NCBI GenBank assembly: GCA_019114385.1
Contig: DXFP01000006.1
Coordinates: 1-62,016, forward strand
DNA from: Candidatus Ligilactobacillus excrementigallinarum
GTDB taxonomy: Bacteria > Bacillota > Bacilli > Lactobacillales > Lactobacillaceae
DNA: 62,016 nt
Direction: 5' to 3'
This document shows positions 1 to 8,994 of the stretch, one piece after another. Position 1 is the first letter of the stretch, and every line of letters starts with the position of its first letter. Below the pieces are notes generated by a model. That model saw only the letters and a program-made list of their open reading frames with translations, did no database searches and was not told the origin of the DNA. The position numbers were made by a program, and so were the translations under genes.

Positions 1-44
1 CTTATTAATGCTAAGCAAGGCGTTAACTTTTAAAATTTAATTAT

Positions 45-129
45 GCCGGTGTGGCGGAATTGGCAGACGCGCTGGACTCAAAATCCAGTGTCCGTTGAGG
101 ACGTATCGGTTCGACCCCGATCACCGGTA
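45..129 (+). tRNA. tRNA-Leu (anticodon CAA)
   Basis: A class II tRNA folds from the sequence: acceptor arms GCCGGTG and CACCGGT with discriminator A, a D-arm containing TGGCAGACGCGC, the anticodon stem CTGGA/TCCAG around the loop CTCAAAA, a long variable arm and a T-arm ATCGG-TTCGACC-CCGAT. The loop gives anticodon CAA, which reads the Leu codon TTG. The long variable arm fits Leu. The 3' CCA is not encoded. Confidence 0.96.
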
Positions 130-144
130 TAATAGTTAGTTTGA

Positions 145-172
145 TGAACCTGGAAGGGTTCTTTTTTTATTT
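145..172 (+). terminator. Terminator after tRNA-Leu
   Basis: A short hairpin GAACC/GGTTC is followed directly by a run of seven T. It lies 16 nt after the tRNA and probably ends its transcript. From 173 to 338 I see only AT-rich DNA leading to the next gene. Confidence 0.7.
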
Positions 173-338
173 TCTAGGATAGAATTACTTATAATGGACA
201 TTTCTAACATTTCTTTCAATAAAGTTTGGTCGCTTTAATTGTATTATAGAAGAACAGAAATGTTCTTTTCATTTTATCAAAAAAAACTTCAAAAACTGCA
301 GTCATTGAATTACAATGTCTATGAGGAGGATGTTTTAT

Positions 339-1055
339 ATGAAGAAATTTATTTTGGATGAAAGCTTGTTTGAAAAGTTTCCAGATGCAGAAATTAAGTA
401 TTTTACTGTGAGTGGAATTGATAATCATGAAGATATTTCGCAAAAAGAATATTTAACAAATCTTTTAGCAAATGCTAAGGAAGAAGCCAAACAGTATATT
501 CAAATTGAACCGTTTCGTGATAATCCAGTGGTTGCGGGATGGCGAAAAGTATATCAAAACTTTAAAAAGAAAAAAGGTGCACGATCATCAATTGAGGCAT
601 TGTTAAAACGCGTGAGTCAAAATCGAGACTTCAATTCGATTTTACCACTGGTTGATTTGTATAATAGTGTATCATTGAAATATGGAGTGCCATGCGGCGG
701 TGAAGATATTGATCAAATCGAAAACGCAATGCATTTAGGCGTTACTCAAGGCGGCGATGACTTTTGGCCACTAGGTGCAGATGATAGTGAACCAACTTTA
801 CCAGGGGAAGTCTGCTATTATGATGATAAAGGAGCAATTTGTCGGTGCTGGAATTGGCGTGAAGCCAAGCGAACTATGCTAACTGAAAATACAACTAACG
901 CGGTTTTGGTTACTGAGGCAGCTACGAAAGAGCAGGCAAAAAACATGGAAGCTGCGATGTTGGAATTGAATAATTTGATTCAAAATTACTTTAAGATTAC
1001 ACCATCGAAAATTATTACTTTGAATCATGAGAATCCAGTAGGTGAATTAAATTAA
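339..1055 (+). CDS. B3/4 (tRNA-binding) domain protein
   Basis: This 238-residue protein resembles the stand-alone B3/B4 domain family, which is related to the editing-module domain of the beta subunit of phenylalanyl-tRNA synthetase. The central part (about residues 60-170) shows the family pattern: a W-x-x-VY motif, a Lys-rich patch, an EALLKRV helix, then VDLYNSVSL and a glycine/acid segment. The start is the ATG after the strong SD GAGGAGGA with 8 nt spacing; three ATGs upstream lie before or inside the SD. It stands alone between two terminators. Substrate and role are unknown; trans-editing or binding of a tRNA is only an inference from the fold. Confidence 0.75.
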   Translation: MKKFILDESLFEKFPDAEIKYFTVSGIDNHEDISQKEYLTNLLANAKEEAKQYIQIEPFRDNPVVAGWRKVYQNFKKKKGARSSIEALLKRVSQNRDFNSILPLVDLYNSVSLKYGVPCGGEDIDQIENAMHLGVTQGGDDFWPLGADDSEPTLPGEVCYYDDKGAICRCWNWREAKRTMLTENTTNAVLVTEAATKEQAKNMEAAMLELNNLIQNYFKITPSKIITLNHENPVGELN

Positions 1056-1057
1056 TT

Positions 1058-1117
1058 TAAATAAAGAAGACTGAGCAATTAAGTTGTTAAACTTATTGCG
1101 CAGTCTTCTTTATTTTG
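1058..1117 (+). terminator. Long terminator hairpin
   Basis: AAATAAAGAAGACTG pairs with CAGTCTTCTTTATTT, extended inward by GCAAT/ATTGC, and ends in a T-rich tail. The arms carry A-runs on one side and T-runs on the other, so it could act in both directions. Confidence 0.85.
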
Positions 1118-1491
1118 TGCCTTTTCAATTAAATAAATTGATATTATATTTTAAAAGTTCGTAACATAGTGATGATTATTTTGCAATTAAATATTATTAT
1201 TAATAATAAATTATGTAATATAAAGTAAATTTATTATACTATTAATAATTACTATTTTAGATTGACTATAATAAATAACTAATCATAACGCAATTTATTT
1301 TTGTTAAAATTTAACAACAAATGCTGTTATATCAACAATAATGAACATTTTAAAGTTATTAATATTTATTAAAATATATTGAATTTATTGTGAATTTTCT
1401 AAATACAGCTACCACTTTATGTAAATCAGTGTATAATTAAAAATGTAAGGTAGTTATTTGGATATGGATTAAAGTAAAGGAGCGAATAAAT
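1118..1491. other. AT-rich intergenic region upstream of spx
   Basis: About 370 bases without a gene, made almost entirely of A and T with many short inverted repeats. A good -10 hexamer TATAAT lies at 1432-1437, about 55 bases before the spx start, but I find no convincing -35 box at 17-18 bp. The spx SD AAAGGAG lies at 1477-1483. No small ORF with an SD is evident. The length and bias suggest a regulatory region for spx. Confidence 0.5.
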
Positions 1492-1890
1492 ATGGTTACT
1501 TTATATACATCACCAAGTTGTACTTCTTGTAGAAAAGCTCGCGCCTGGTTAAAAGAACACGATATTCCTTTTACTGAAAGAAATATTTTCTCCAATCCAC
1601 TTAGCATTGACGAAATTAAGCAAATTTTGCAAATGACTGAGGATGGCACAGAAGAAATTATTTCCAAACGTTCAAAAGCTTATCAAGATTTGGATGTAAA
1701 CATTGACGATTTGCCACTTCAACAATTGTTTGAACTTTTGCAAGCAAACCCGGGACTTTTACGGCGTCCAATCATTATGGATGATAAACGTCTTCAAGTT
1801 GGCTATAATGAAGACGAAATCAGAAGATTCTTACCACGTAAAGTTCGGGTACTTGAATTAGAAAAAGCACAAAAATTAGCTGGATTTTAA
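1492..1890 (+). CDS. spx: Transcriptional regulator Spx
   Basis: Spx binds the C-terminal domain of the RNA polymerase alpha subunit and redirects transcription during thiol/oxidative stress. The 132-residue length is typical. The N-terminal thioredoxin-like fold carries the redox switch C10-T-S-C13, and the C-terminal half has the family segment [16 protein letters not shown] (91-106) followed by RRFLPR. The start follows the SD AAAGGAG. It has its own terminator downstream. Its two known control partners in Bacillus subtilis, the adaptors YjbH and MecA, are encoded within the next 5 kb, so synthesis and turnover factors sit together. ArsC-like reductase activity is not expected. Confidence 0.95.
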   Translation: MVTLYTSPSCTSCRKARAWLKEHDIPFTERNIFSNPLSIDEIKQILQMTEDGTEEIISKRSKAYQDLDVNIDDLPLQQLFELLQANPGLLRRPIIMDDKRLQVGYNEDEIRRFLPRKVRVLELEKAQKLAGF

Positions 1891-1960
1891 TCAAAATAAA
1901 AGCAGATACCAAAACATGTTGTTTAAGATATTTAATTAAATTTGTTTTGAAATCTGTGCG

Positions 1961-1995
1961 AAAAGGTTGCTCTGAAAGAGTAGCCTTTTTATTTA
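1961..1995 (+). terminator. Terminator after spx
   Basis: The stem AAAAGGTTGCTCT / AGAGTAGCCTTTTT with a GAAA tetraloop is followed by T-rich sequence. It separates spx from mecA. Confidence 0.85.
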
Positions 1996-2053
1996 ATTAT
2001 ATGATATGATAGAACCTGAGTTTATGTGTGATACTGAAAGGAGGTTCACCCTG

Positions 2054-2902
2054 ATGGAAAAAGAAAAAATCAATGAAAATACGATGCGGGTTACTTTAGA
2101 CAAAGAGGACCTTCAAGAATATGGAATTTCAGTGATGGATTTAATCAGCAATCAATGCGATGTCCAAGAATTTTTTACTGAAATTTTAGAAGAAGTTGAT
2201 ACTGAGAATGAATTCCGTGATCATGGTGCGGTATCATTTCAGTTAATTCCAAAAGGTTCAGGGGTTGAACTGTTTATTACAAAAGTAGATCCAGATGCGC
2301 CTGAAAAGTTTAATTTGCCAGATGGTGCAGATCCCACTGACAATGGAGTTTTACTATCTGATTTAACTCCAGAACAAATTGATCAAATCGGCTTAGATAA
2401 AGATGTAGCGAAGATATTAAAAGATAGTATTACTAAGAAACAAAAACAGACTGCTTCTAAAGATTCAGAAGCTACTCAAAAGCAAGCAAAAAATTCTCAA
2501 ATCGATGAAACAGTGAATGAATTTGCTGAACAATTATATAGGAAAAAGCAAGCAGCTAATAAAACTGCAGGTAAAAGTGAAGCCTATTCAACTTTATCAG
2601 AGTTATTTGATAGTCACGGAAGACAATGGGTTACAGTATTTGATAATTTCCAAAAGTTAATGATGTTAGTTGAGGCAAATGACTTTGAAAATCTTGATGC
2701 AGAGCTTTATAAAGATGATGATAAATACTACTTAGTTGTGACTACAGATGTATCAGTTTTTTCAAAAGAAGAATTAAGTTATTTGCGTGCTAAATTTAAT
2801 GAATATGGTACGGAATCTAAGATGTCTGTTCCTGTAATTCAAGAACAAATGGAATTAGTTTGTGCTCAAGATGCACTTGACTGGTTAAAAGAATATTTTT
2901 AG
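2054..2902 (+). CDS. mecA: Adaptor protein MecA
   Basis: MecA delivers substrates such as ComK or Spx to the ClpC-ClpP protease and helps ClpC assemble. The 282-residue protein has the usual two-part build: an N-terminal substrate-binding domain (about 1-80, beginning with the NTMRVTLDKEDL pattern), a hydrophilic Lys/Gln/Ser linker (about 115-175) and a C-terminal ClpC-binding domain (about 185-280). The start chosen is the ATG after AAAGGAGG (2037-2044), nine bases away. A longer in-frame reading from 2006 would place the SD inside the gene. It lies between spx and coiA as in bacilli and other lactobacilli. Confidence 0.93.
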   Translation: MEKEKINENTMRVTLDKEDLQEYGISVMDLISNQCDVQEFFTEILEEVDTENEFRDHGAVSFQLIPKGSGVELFITKVDPDAPEKFNLPDGADPTDNGVLLSDLTPEQIDQIGLDKDVAKILKDSITKKQKQTASKDSEATQKQAKNSQIDETVNEFAEQLYRKKQAANKTAGKSEAYSTLSELFDSHGRQWVTVFDNFQKLMMLVEANDFENLDAELYKDDDKYYLVVTTDVSVFSKEELSYLRAKFNEYGTESKMSVPVIQEQMELVCAQDALDWLKEYF

Positions 2903-2909
2903 AAAAAAG

Positions 2910-2949
2910 TCATCTCATTTACGTATGTATAAATGAGGTGATTTTTTTG
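2910..2949 (+). terminator. mecA terminator overlapping the coiA start
   Basis: TCATCTCATTT (2910-2920) pairs with AAATGAGGTGA (2931-2941), eleven base pairs with one G-U, around a 10-nt loop and followed by seven T (2942-2948). The 3' arm contains the SD GAGGTG of coiA, and the T-run contains its TTG start. The hairpin therefore both ends mecA transcripts and hides the coiA ribosome-binding site in any read-through RNA. Confidence 0.8.
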
Positions 2950-3858
2950 TTTTTTGCAATGAACACAAAAAAACAGTTAGTCCATATTTCAGAGATTCAA
3001 GCAGGATGTCAATATTATTGTCCTTTATGCCATGCGATAGTCAGAGTAAGGAAAAATAACAAACAAAAAGCATACTTTGTGCATGTCAGTAAAAGACGAC
3101 ATGTGACAAAAGGAGAAACTCAGTTGCATAAGTTAGGAAAGCAATTACTAGCAAAATGGGCTGCACAGCTTGGCTATCAAGTAAAATTAGAGTATTGGAT
3201 TGCTGCATTTAAACAGCGAGCAGATGTTTATTTAGAACAAGATAATACTCAAATTATTCTTGAATACCAGTGTTCACCACTCTCAAGCACTGAATTAATT
3301 CAACGCACAAAGGGATATTATGAAGCTGGAATAAAATGTTTATGGATTGTTGGCAAACGTTATTTAATAAAGAAACGCATTACCCAAAAGCAAGCCCAAT
3401 TTTTTCATTACCGATCCGATTGGGGCTTCTATTATTTATATCTGAATGTCGAAGCTCAACGACTAGAATTATATTATCAAATATTATCAGCTGATTTTCT
3501 CAGGCCGATTTATCGGGTAAAGTATTTTTCTTCGTTAGCAGAATTAATTCAGTTTAAAAGGCAGAATTTTCAAAGTCAGATTTTGCCAAAAATTTCAGCG
3601 CAACAAAGAGTAAAACAAATTAAGCGACTGAACCAAATATGTTTTCAAACTAAAGGCAGAAAATTTGAAATCCAAAAAGCGTGCTATCTTCATCATCAAA
3701 ATTTTCGTGAACTAGCATTTTATTATTTATCACCGACATATCATTACCCATTATATAGTGAAGGCTTTTTATTTTGGAAAATTAGACAGTTATTAAAGTT
3801 GCCGCAATTAACTAGTAAATTTACTATGCCGTTTGTTAATCAGCATAAATTTCTTTGA
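2947..3858 (+). CDS. coiA: Competence protein CoiA-like nuclease
   Basis: CoiA-family proteins belong to the PD-(D/E)xK nuclease superfamily and act in natural transformation in streptococci. This 303-residue protein has an N-terminal zinc-finger-like pair C25-P-L-C28, followed by a nuclease core: E57-x-x-L-H61, R91-A-D93-V and E106-Y-Q108. The start is set at a TTG six bases after the SD GAGGTG, giving MFFAMN, which matches CoiA N-termini; the GTG at 2938 overlaps the SD and the ATG at 2959 is too far from it. In lactobacilli coiA is often kept without proof of competence. Expression is probably held low by the overlapping hairpin. Confidence 0.85.
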   Translation: MFFAMNTKKQLVHISEIQAGCQYYCPLCHAIVRVRKNNKQKAYFVHVSKRRHVTKGETQLHKLGKQLLAKWAAQLGYQVKLEYWIAAFKQRADVYLEQDNTQIILEYQCSPLSSTELIQRTKGYYEAGIKCLWIVGKRYLIKKRITQKQAQFFHYRSDWGFYYLYLNVEAQRLELYYQILSADFLRPIYRVKYFSSLAELIQFKRQNFQSQILPKISAQQRVKQIKRLNQICFQTKGRKFEIQKACYLHHQNFRELAFYYLSPTYHYPLYSEGFLFWKIRQLLKLPQLTSKFTMPFVNQHKFL

Positions 3859-3887
3859 TTTGATAAAATAAAATAGAGGTGATAAAA

Positions 3888-5693
3888 ATGGCAGAAATAA
3901 AAAAATTACCAACGCGATCTGAAGTTCCAATTGAACTAACATGGAATTTAGAACAAGTATATTCAAATTTAGATCAATGGCATGCAGATGAACAGAAAGT
4001 ATTAAATCAAATTGATGAATTGGCAGCATATAAGGGCAAATTAGCTTCAAGTGCAACAGAATTGCTGCAAGCAACTCAACTTTATTTAGCAATTTATCGT
4101 AAATATGAAAAATTAGCGGTCTTTGCTTCAATGAAAAATGATCAAGATACAACTAATGCAAAATTTCAACAATTACAAAGTGAAGCTGATAACTTAGGAA
4201 CAAAAATTGCAGAAAAAACGGCATTCTATCAAACTGAATTAGTCCATATTGACCAAACTGTATTTAATCAATTTTTGGCAGAAAATAATAAATTACAAGC
4301 ATATCAACATTTCTTTGATGATTTACGCTCTGCTAAGGAACATTTATTAAGCGATGCAGAAGAAAGTTTGTTAGCAGCTGCCGGCAATATTTTTGGGGCG
4401 CCGGAAAAGACTTTTGAAATGTTAAGTGATGCTGATTTAACTTTCCCAGTAGTTGAAGGAGAAAATCACCAACAAATTCAATTATCTGAAGGAACTTACA
4501 GCAAGTTATTGGAATCGACTGATCAACAAGTTCGTAAAGGAGCATTTGAAGCACTTTATGACACATATGGCAGCTTCAAAAATACTTTTGCATCAACTTT
4601 GACGGCTCAAGTTCAAGTTCAGAACTATCAAGCAAAGGTGCATCATTATGATTCAGCGCGACAAGCCGCACTTGCAGCTAACCATATTCCAGAATCTGTT
4701 TACGATGTCTTGATTGAAGAAGTTCACAAGCATTTGCCATTATTGCATCGGTATGTAAAGCTTAGAAAAAAGGTTTTGAATTTGAAGCAAGTTCATATGT
4801 ATGATTTATATACTCCGATTATTGGGGAAAGTCCATTATCATTTACGTATGATGAAGCGAAAACAAAAGCATTAGAAGTGTTGCAGGTTTATGGCGATGA
4901 TTATGTTCAACATGTCCAAGAAGCGTTTGACAACCGCTGGATTGATGTAGTAGAAAATAAAGGAAAACGTACTGGAGCATATTCATCTGGTACGTACGAT
5001 ACTGCTCCATATATCTTATTGAATTGGCAAGATGGCCTAGAAAATTTCTTTACTTTAGTGCATGAAATGGGACATAGTATGCATAGTTACTACACGACGC
5101 ATCATCAACCATATCAATATGGAGATTATCCAATTTTTATTGCTGAAATTGCATCAACAACAAATGAGAATCTATTGACAGATTATTTGCTGGAAAATGA
5201 AAAGGATCCGCGAGTACAAGCATACGTATTAAATCATTACTTGGATGGATTTAAAGGTTCTGTTTTCCGTCAGACCCAATTTGCAGAATTTGAACAATGG
5301 ATTCACCAACAGGATGCAACGGACAATGCACTTACTGCAGAATCAATTTCTAAGTATTACGGGGATTTAAACAAACAATATTATGGTCCTGCAATTTACA
5401 ATGATTCGCAGATTTCAATGGAATGGATGCGGATTCCACATTTTTACTATGATTTTTATGTTTATCAATATGCAACGGGCTTTGCGGCAGCTACGACATT
5501 ATCACAACGCATTGAAGATGATGATGCAAGTCACACAACAGCATATTTGAATTTCTTAAAAGCAGGCAGTTCTGCATATCCAATTGAAGTGATGCAAAAG
5601 GCTGGCGTAGATATGACTAATAAAGCATATTTAGATAAAGCTTTTGCAGTATTTGAACAGCGACTTAATCAATTAGAAGATCTGATTGGATAA
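3888..5693 (+). CDS. pepF: Oligoendopeptidase F (M3 metallopeptidase)
   Basis: PepF is a cytoplasmic zinc endopeptidase that cuts short peptides (about 7-17 residues) and serves peptide turnover. The 601-residue length is typical. The zinc motif H392-E-M-G-H396 and the third ligand E420, in FIAEIAST, are present. The ATG follows the SD GAGGTG by six bases; the GTG at 3879 lies within the SD. It is the conserved neighbour of coiA and ends at a hairpin shared with the convergent yjbH. Confidence 0.95.
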   Translation: MAEIKKLPTRSEVPIELTWNLEQVYSNLDQWHADEQKVLNQIDELAAYKGKLASSATELLQATQLYLAIYRKYEKLAVFASMKNDQDTTNAKFQQLQSEADNLGTKIAEKTAFYQTELVHIDQTVFNQFLAENNKLQAYQHFFDDLRSAKEHLLSDAEESLLAAAGNIFGAPEKTFEMLSDADLTFPVVEGENHQQIQLSEGTYSKLLESTDQQVRKGAFEALYDTYGSFKNTFASTLTAQVQVQNYQAKVHHYDSARQAALAANHIPESVYDVLIEEVHKHLPLLHRYVKLRKKVLNLKQVHMYDLYTPIIGESPLSFTYDEAKTKALEVLQVYGDDYVQHVQEAFDNRWIDVVENKGKRTGAYSSGTYDTAPYILLNWQDGLENFFTLVHEMGHSMHSYYTTHHQPYQYGDYPIFIAEIASTTNENLLTDYLLENEKDPRVQAYVLNHYLDGFKGSVFRQTQFAEFEQWIHQQDATDNALTAESISKYYGDLNKQYYGPAIYNDSQISMEWMRIPHFYYDFYVYQYATGFAAATTLSQRIEDDDASHTTAYLNFLKAGSSAYPIEVMQKAGVDMTNKAYLDKAFAVFEQRLNQLEDLIG

Positions 5694-5708
5694 GTAATTC
5701 ATCAAATT

Positions 5709-5753
5709 GAAAGAAGAGGTTGGACTTACATGTCACAACCTCTTCTTTTGATT
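5709..5753. terminator. Bidirectional terminator between pepF and yjbH
   Basis: AAAGAAGAGGTTG and CACAACCTCTTCTTTT form a long stem with A-runs before and T-runs after, so it can serve both convergent genes. The core at 5716-5742 belongs to a hairpin family repeated through the window (GAGGYTGGAC...GTCACAACCTC). Confidence 0.85.
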
Positions 5754-5762
5754 TATATTTTT

Positions 5763-6377
5763 TCATCCTTTTAACTTAGCTGAATGCAAATACTGTACAT
5801 GGTTACTAGTTTTTTTAGTAAATTCAGCAGGATGCATAACTAAATTTTCTAAAATTGCAAATGATTTTGCAGGATCGATTGAGAAAGCATATTCAGGGCA
5901 GTTAGTGTTTGTCACAACTACTGTTGGGTAAGTTGTGATTTTCATCTCAGCTGCGATTTGTTGATCCTTTCTGAAAGTCTTAACTGTTAAATCAGAATGG
6001 CGATCTTCTTTGAAAAGCTTCCAATCCAAGTCACTGCGTTGAGCAATTTTTTCAACCATTGAGTCAGTATATTTAAAATTATTTTCTAACGTATGTTCTT
6101 GAATATTTAGCAAAAAATTTCGTCCGCGTTTTTGCCCTTGAAATAAGGCGGCCTCATAATCTAAAGAAGCATGATACAGGGTATCAACCACTGTATTACG
6201 CATTGCACTTGGAAGACCTGCTTTTTCCATCGCATATTTAACCGTGCTCAGAGTTAATAGCGGCAAAACTCGGAAACGAATCTTGATGTCTGATTGTTCA
6301 ATTAAATTGATTATTTTTTTTTCAGTTTGATAGCAAGTTTCACTAATTGGATTTATAAATAGATATACCTCTAACAT
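5763..6377 (-). CDS. yjbH: YjbH-like DsbA-family adaptor for Spx degradation
   Basis: YjbH-family proteins have a thioredoxin/DsbA-like fold and, in bacilli, present Spx to ClpXP. The 204-residue protein shows an N-terminal VYLFINPISETC segment, a helical insert and the cis-proline loop T148-T-Y-P151. Only one cysteine (C15) occupies the active-site region, so it cannot form a CxxC disulfide. The start follows GGGGGACG on the minus strand; an in-frame codon 24 bases upstream lies before the SD. It sits between pepF and relQ in the order known from Bacillus, which supports the assignment over a generic dithiol oxidoreductase. Confidence 0.87.
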   Translation of the reverse strand: MLEVYLFINPISETCYQTEKKIINLIEQSDIKIRFRVLPLLTLSTVKYAMEKAGLPSAMRNTVVDTLYHASLDYEAALFQGQKRGRNFLLNIQEHTLENNFKYTDSMVEKIAQRSDLDWKLFKEDRHSDLTVKTFRKDQQIAAEMKITTYPTVVVTNTNCPEYAFSIDPAKSFAILENLVMHPAEFTKKTSNHVQYLHSAKLKG

Positions 6378-6529
6378 ATTTATTCGTCCCCCAAGCTTCA
6401 AATTTATCCATTCCTTACTTTAAAGAAATTTTTTGTGTTTTGCAATTATTTTGTTTTTTTTAATTAAAATAGGCTTGTTTTTTCAAATGTGTTAGAATAA
6501 CAAAAGAAAAAGATTTCAGGGAGAATATC

Positions 6530-7192
6530 ATGAATAGTTGGGATGAATTTTTAGCACCGTATGGACAAGCGGTTTCAGAATTAAAGTTAAAATTAAATAG
6601 TTTGAAGCAACAGCTCAGCTATGGTAACCATCATGGTCCAATTGAATTTGTTACTGGACGGGTAAAATCAAAGGAAAGCATTTTAGAAAAAATGAATCGA
6701 CGGCATATCGCCAAAGAAAATTTAGCGACTGATATGGAAGATATTGCTGCTGTACGCATTATGTGTGAATTTGTTGATGATATTTATGAAATTGTTGGAA
6801 TTTTGAGAAAACGGCACGACATGCAAATTATTGAAGAACGTGATTATATATCTCATAAAAAACCAAGTGGATATCGTTCATATCATATGATTATTAAGTA
6901 TCCAGTGGAATTAGTTTCAGGTACGAAATATTTAAAGGCAGAAATTCAAATTCGAACTTTAGCAATGAATTTTTGGGCAACTATCGAGCATTCATTAAAT
7001 TATAAATATAAAGGTCATTTTCCTCCTGAAATTGAAGAACGATTACGTAAAACAGCTGAGGCAGCTTTTTTGTTAGACACAGAGATGTCAAGTATTCATG
7101 ATGATATTTTAGAAGCAGAAAAATTATTTGCACAGCGAAATCATGAGCAAACGCAGAGTGAAAGGAACGCTGAGAATAAAAATGAAAATTGA
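6530..7192 (+). CDS. relQ: Small alarmone (p)ppGpp synthetase RelQ
   Basis: RelQ transfers pyrophosphate from ATP to GDP or GTP without hydrolase activity and feeds basal and stress-induced stringent signalling. The 220-residue protein is a lone RelA/SpoT synthetase domain: GRVKSKESI (43-51), DIAAVRIMC (71-79), [16 protein letters not shown] (104-119), EIQIRT (138-143) and WATIEH (149-154). The SD AGGGAG precedes the ATG. Its 3' end overlaps nadK by 11 bases, so the two are translationally coupled. No HD hydrolase or TGS/ACT domain is present, which separates it from RelA/Rsh. Confidence 0.95.
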   Translation: MNSWDEFLAPYGQAVSELKLKLNSLKQQLSYGNHHGPIEFVTGRVKSKESILEKMNRRHIAKENLATDMEDIAAVRIMCEFVDDIYEIVGILRKRHDMQIIEERDYISHKKPSGYRSYHMIIKYPVELVSGTKYLKAEIQIRTLAMNFWATIEHSLNYKYKGHFPPEIEERLRKTAEAAFLLDTEMSSIHDDILEAEKLFAQRNHEQTQSERNAENKNEN

Positions 7193-7988
7193 AATTTATG
7201 CAAATGATAATGAAAAATCACTCAAAGTTAAACGCGAATTAGAAACTAAATTTGCTGAGCGGCATTTTGTAATGGATGCTGAACACCCTGATATTGTAAT
7301 CACGATTGGCGGTGATGGAACCTTACTTTCAGCATTTCATCAATATGAAGATCAATTAGATTCGGTTCGCTTTGTTGGAATCCATACGGGACATTTGGGT
7401 TTTTATACAGACTGGCGAACGGATGAGTTGGATGATTTAATTATCAGTCTTGAATCAGATAATGGACAGGCAATTACATATCCATTATTAGATATTTCAG
7501 TGCGTTATCGGGATAAAAACAAACCAGAACGTTATTTAGCCCTTAATGAAGCAACTTTAAAGCGGATTGGAATGACCATGGCAGCAGATGTATATATTGG
7601 CGGTGAATTGTTTGAACGTTTTCGCGGCGATGGGTTATGTGTGTCAACCCCGACTGGTTCTACCGCATATAATAAATCACTTGGTGGAGCAGTGATTCAC
7701 CCTAGTTTAGATGCGTTGCAACTAACGGAAATCGGCTCATTGAATAATCTAGTTTATCGTACGATTAGTTCACCATTGATTATTGCACCGAATGATTGGA
7801 TTACGATTTTTCCAAATGAAACCAGTGATTATTTTATGACGATTGATCAGGAAAACATTTATGGTCGGGATGTTGAACAGATTATGTTTAAGATTTCAAA
7901 AAAGAAAATCAGATTTGCTAAATATCGGCATAATGCTTTTTGGAAACGAGTGCAGTCTGCATTTATCGGTGATGTACATGAAATTTAA
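7182..7988 (+). CDS. nadK: NAD kinase
   Basis: NAD kinase phosphorylates NAD to NADP and sets the NADPH pool used by FabG, FabI and redox defence. The 268-residue protein carries the nucleotide motif G43-G-D-G46 and the NEAT and [12 protein letters not shown] segments of the family. The ATG chosen gives the usual MKIEIYAN N-terminus and overlaps relQ; a reading from 7128 adds a non-homologous leader. The relQ-nadK-rluD order is conserved in many Firmicutes, and each junction here overlaps by 11 bases. Confidence 0.94.
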   Translation: MKIEIYANDNEKSLKVKRELETKFAERHFVMDAEHPDIVITIGGDGTLLSAFHQYEDQLDSVRFVGIHTGHLGFYTDWRTDELDDLIISLESDNGQAITYPLLDISVRYRDKNKPERYLALNEATLKRIGMTMAADVYIGGELFERFRGDGLCVSTPTGSTAYNKSLGGAVIHPSLDALQLTEIGSLNNLVYRTISSPLIIAPNDWITIFPNETSDYFMTIDQENIYGRDVEQIMFKISKKKIRFAKYRHNAFWKRVQSAFIGDVHEI

Positions 7989-8871
7989 CTGGCAATATCA
8001 AGGCGAAGAACCAATCAAACTCAAAACGTTTATTAAAAATCAAGGACTTTCCAGACATTTAATGGCTAAGGTGCGGCATCAAGGCGGCAAAGTTTTGATA
8101 AATGGTACAGAAAATCGCAAAGTTGACTGTATTTTACCTGGAACAGTGGTATCAGTTTGTATGCCGCCTGAGAAAAATCGAAAGCGCGAGTTAATTCCGT
8201 CATATGTTCCAATTGATATTTTATATGAGGATCGAGATTATCTAATTTTAAATAAACCGGCTCACGTAAATTCTATTCCGTCGATTCCACAACCAAGAGA
8301 TTCAATGGTCAATCGGGTTTACGGATATTATCAATTACGCGGTTATTATGATATTATTCCACATATTATTACACGGCTCGATCGGGATACCTCAGGTGTG
8401 GTGTTGTTTGCTAAACACAGATATGCAGCTGCAATGTTAACTGATCAAATGCAAAAACATCAAATCAAAAAAACATACACTGCGTTTTTGTCAGGCAGTT
8501 TATTGCAAGATCATTTCGTGATTGATCAACCGATTGGCAGGGTTGAGAATAGTTTAATTAAACGCAGAGTTGTAAGTACTGGAAAAGAAGCGCAAACGGA
8601 ATATTTTGTAAAACGCAGAATGTCATCATATACAATCTGTGATGTGCGGTTGCATACAGGAAGAACTCATCAAATTAGAGTTCATTCTAATTTTATTGGT
8701 CATCCGTTAGTTGCTGATACTCTATATGGCGGTAAAATCAATTTGCCACTTCAACGTCAAGGATTACACTGTCGTGAAATTAAATTTTATCATCCATTTA
8801 AACAACAAGTGGTTAAATTTTCAGTTGATCTTCCCGCAGATATGCAGGATTTTGAAAATACTAAACAATGA
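7978..8871 (+). CDS. RluA/RluD-family pseudouridine synthase
   Basis: The enzyme isomerises uridine to pseudouridine in RNA, probably 23S rRNA. The 297-residue protein starts with a short S4-like RNA-binding region (about 12-60) and then the catalytic domain with the family signature R133-L-D135-R-D-T-S-G140, where D135 is the nucleophile, and the RTHQIRVH motif downstream. The ATG lies inside the last codons of nadK. It matches the yjbO position of Bacillus. The exact uridine target cannot be read from the sequence, so I leave the symbol blank. Confidence 0.9.
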   Translation: MKFNWQYQGEEPIKLKTFIKNQGLSRHLMAKVRHQGGKVLINGTENRKVDCILPGTVVSVCMPPEKNRKRELIPSYVPIDILYEDRDYLILNKPAHVNSIPSIPQPRDSMVNRVYGYYQLRGYYDIIPHIITRLDRDTSGVVLFAKHRYAAAMLTDQMQKHQIKKTYTAFLSGSLLQDHFVIDQPIGRVENSLIKRRVVSTGKEAQTEYFVKRRMSSYTICDVRLHTGRTHQIRVHSNFIGHPLVADTLYGGKINLPLQRQGLHCREIKFYHPFKQQVVKFSVDLPADMQDFENTKQ

Positions 8872-8888
8872 AAAAGAGATTATAACAA

Positions 8889-8976
8889 AACAAGCGGACA
8901 TGCTTCTTAGTTTGAAAATCTTTGAATCTATATTTTATGATTCATTTGGATTTTCCTTTAGAGCATATCCGCTTGT
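8889..8976. terminator. Large two-part hairpin between rluD-like gene and cutC
   Basis: Outer arms AACAAGCGGACATGC (8889-8903) and GCATATCCGCTTGTT (8963-8976 with one bulge) enclose inner arms GAAAATC..TGAATC and GATTCA..GGATTTTC. It separates two convergent genes and probably acts as a terminator for both, although the T-run is weak. Confidence 0.6.
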
Positions 8977-8994
8977 TGCATTTGTCATGTCTTA

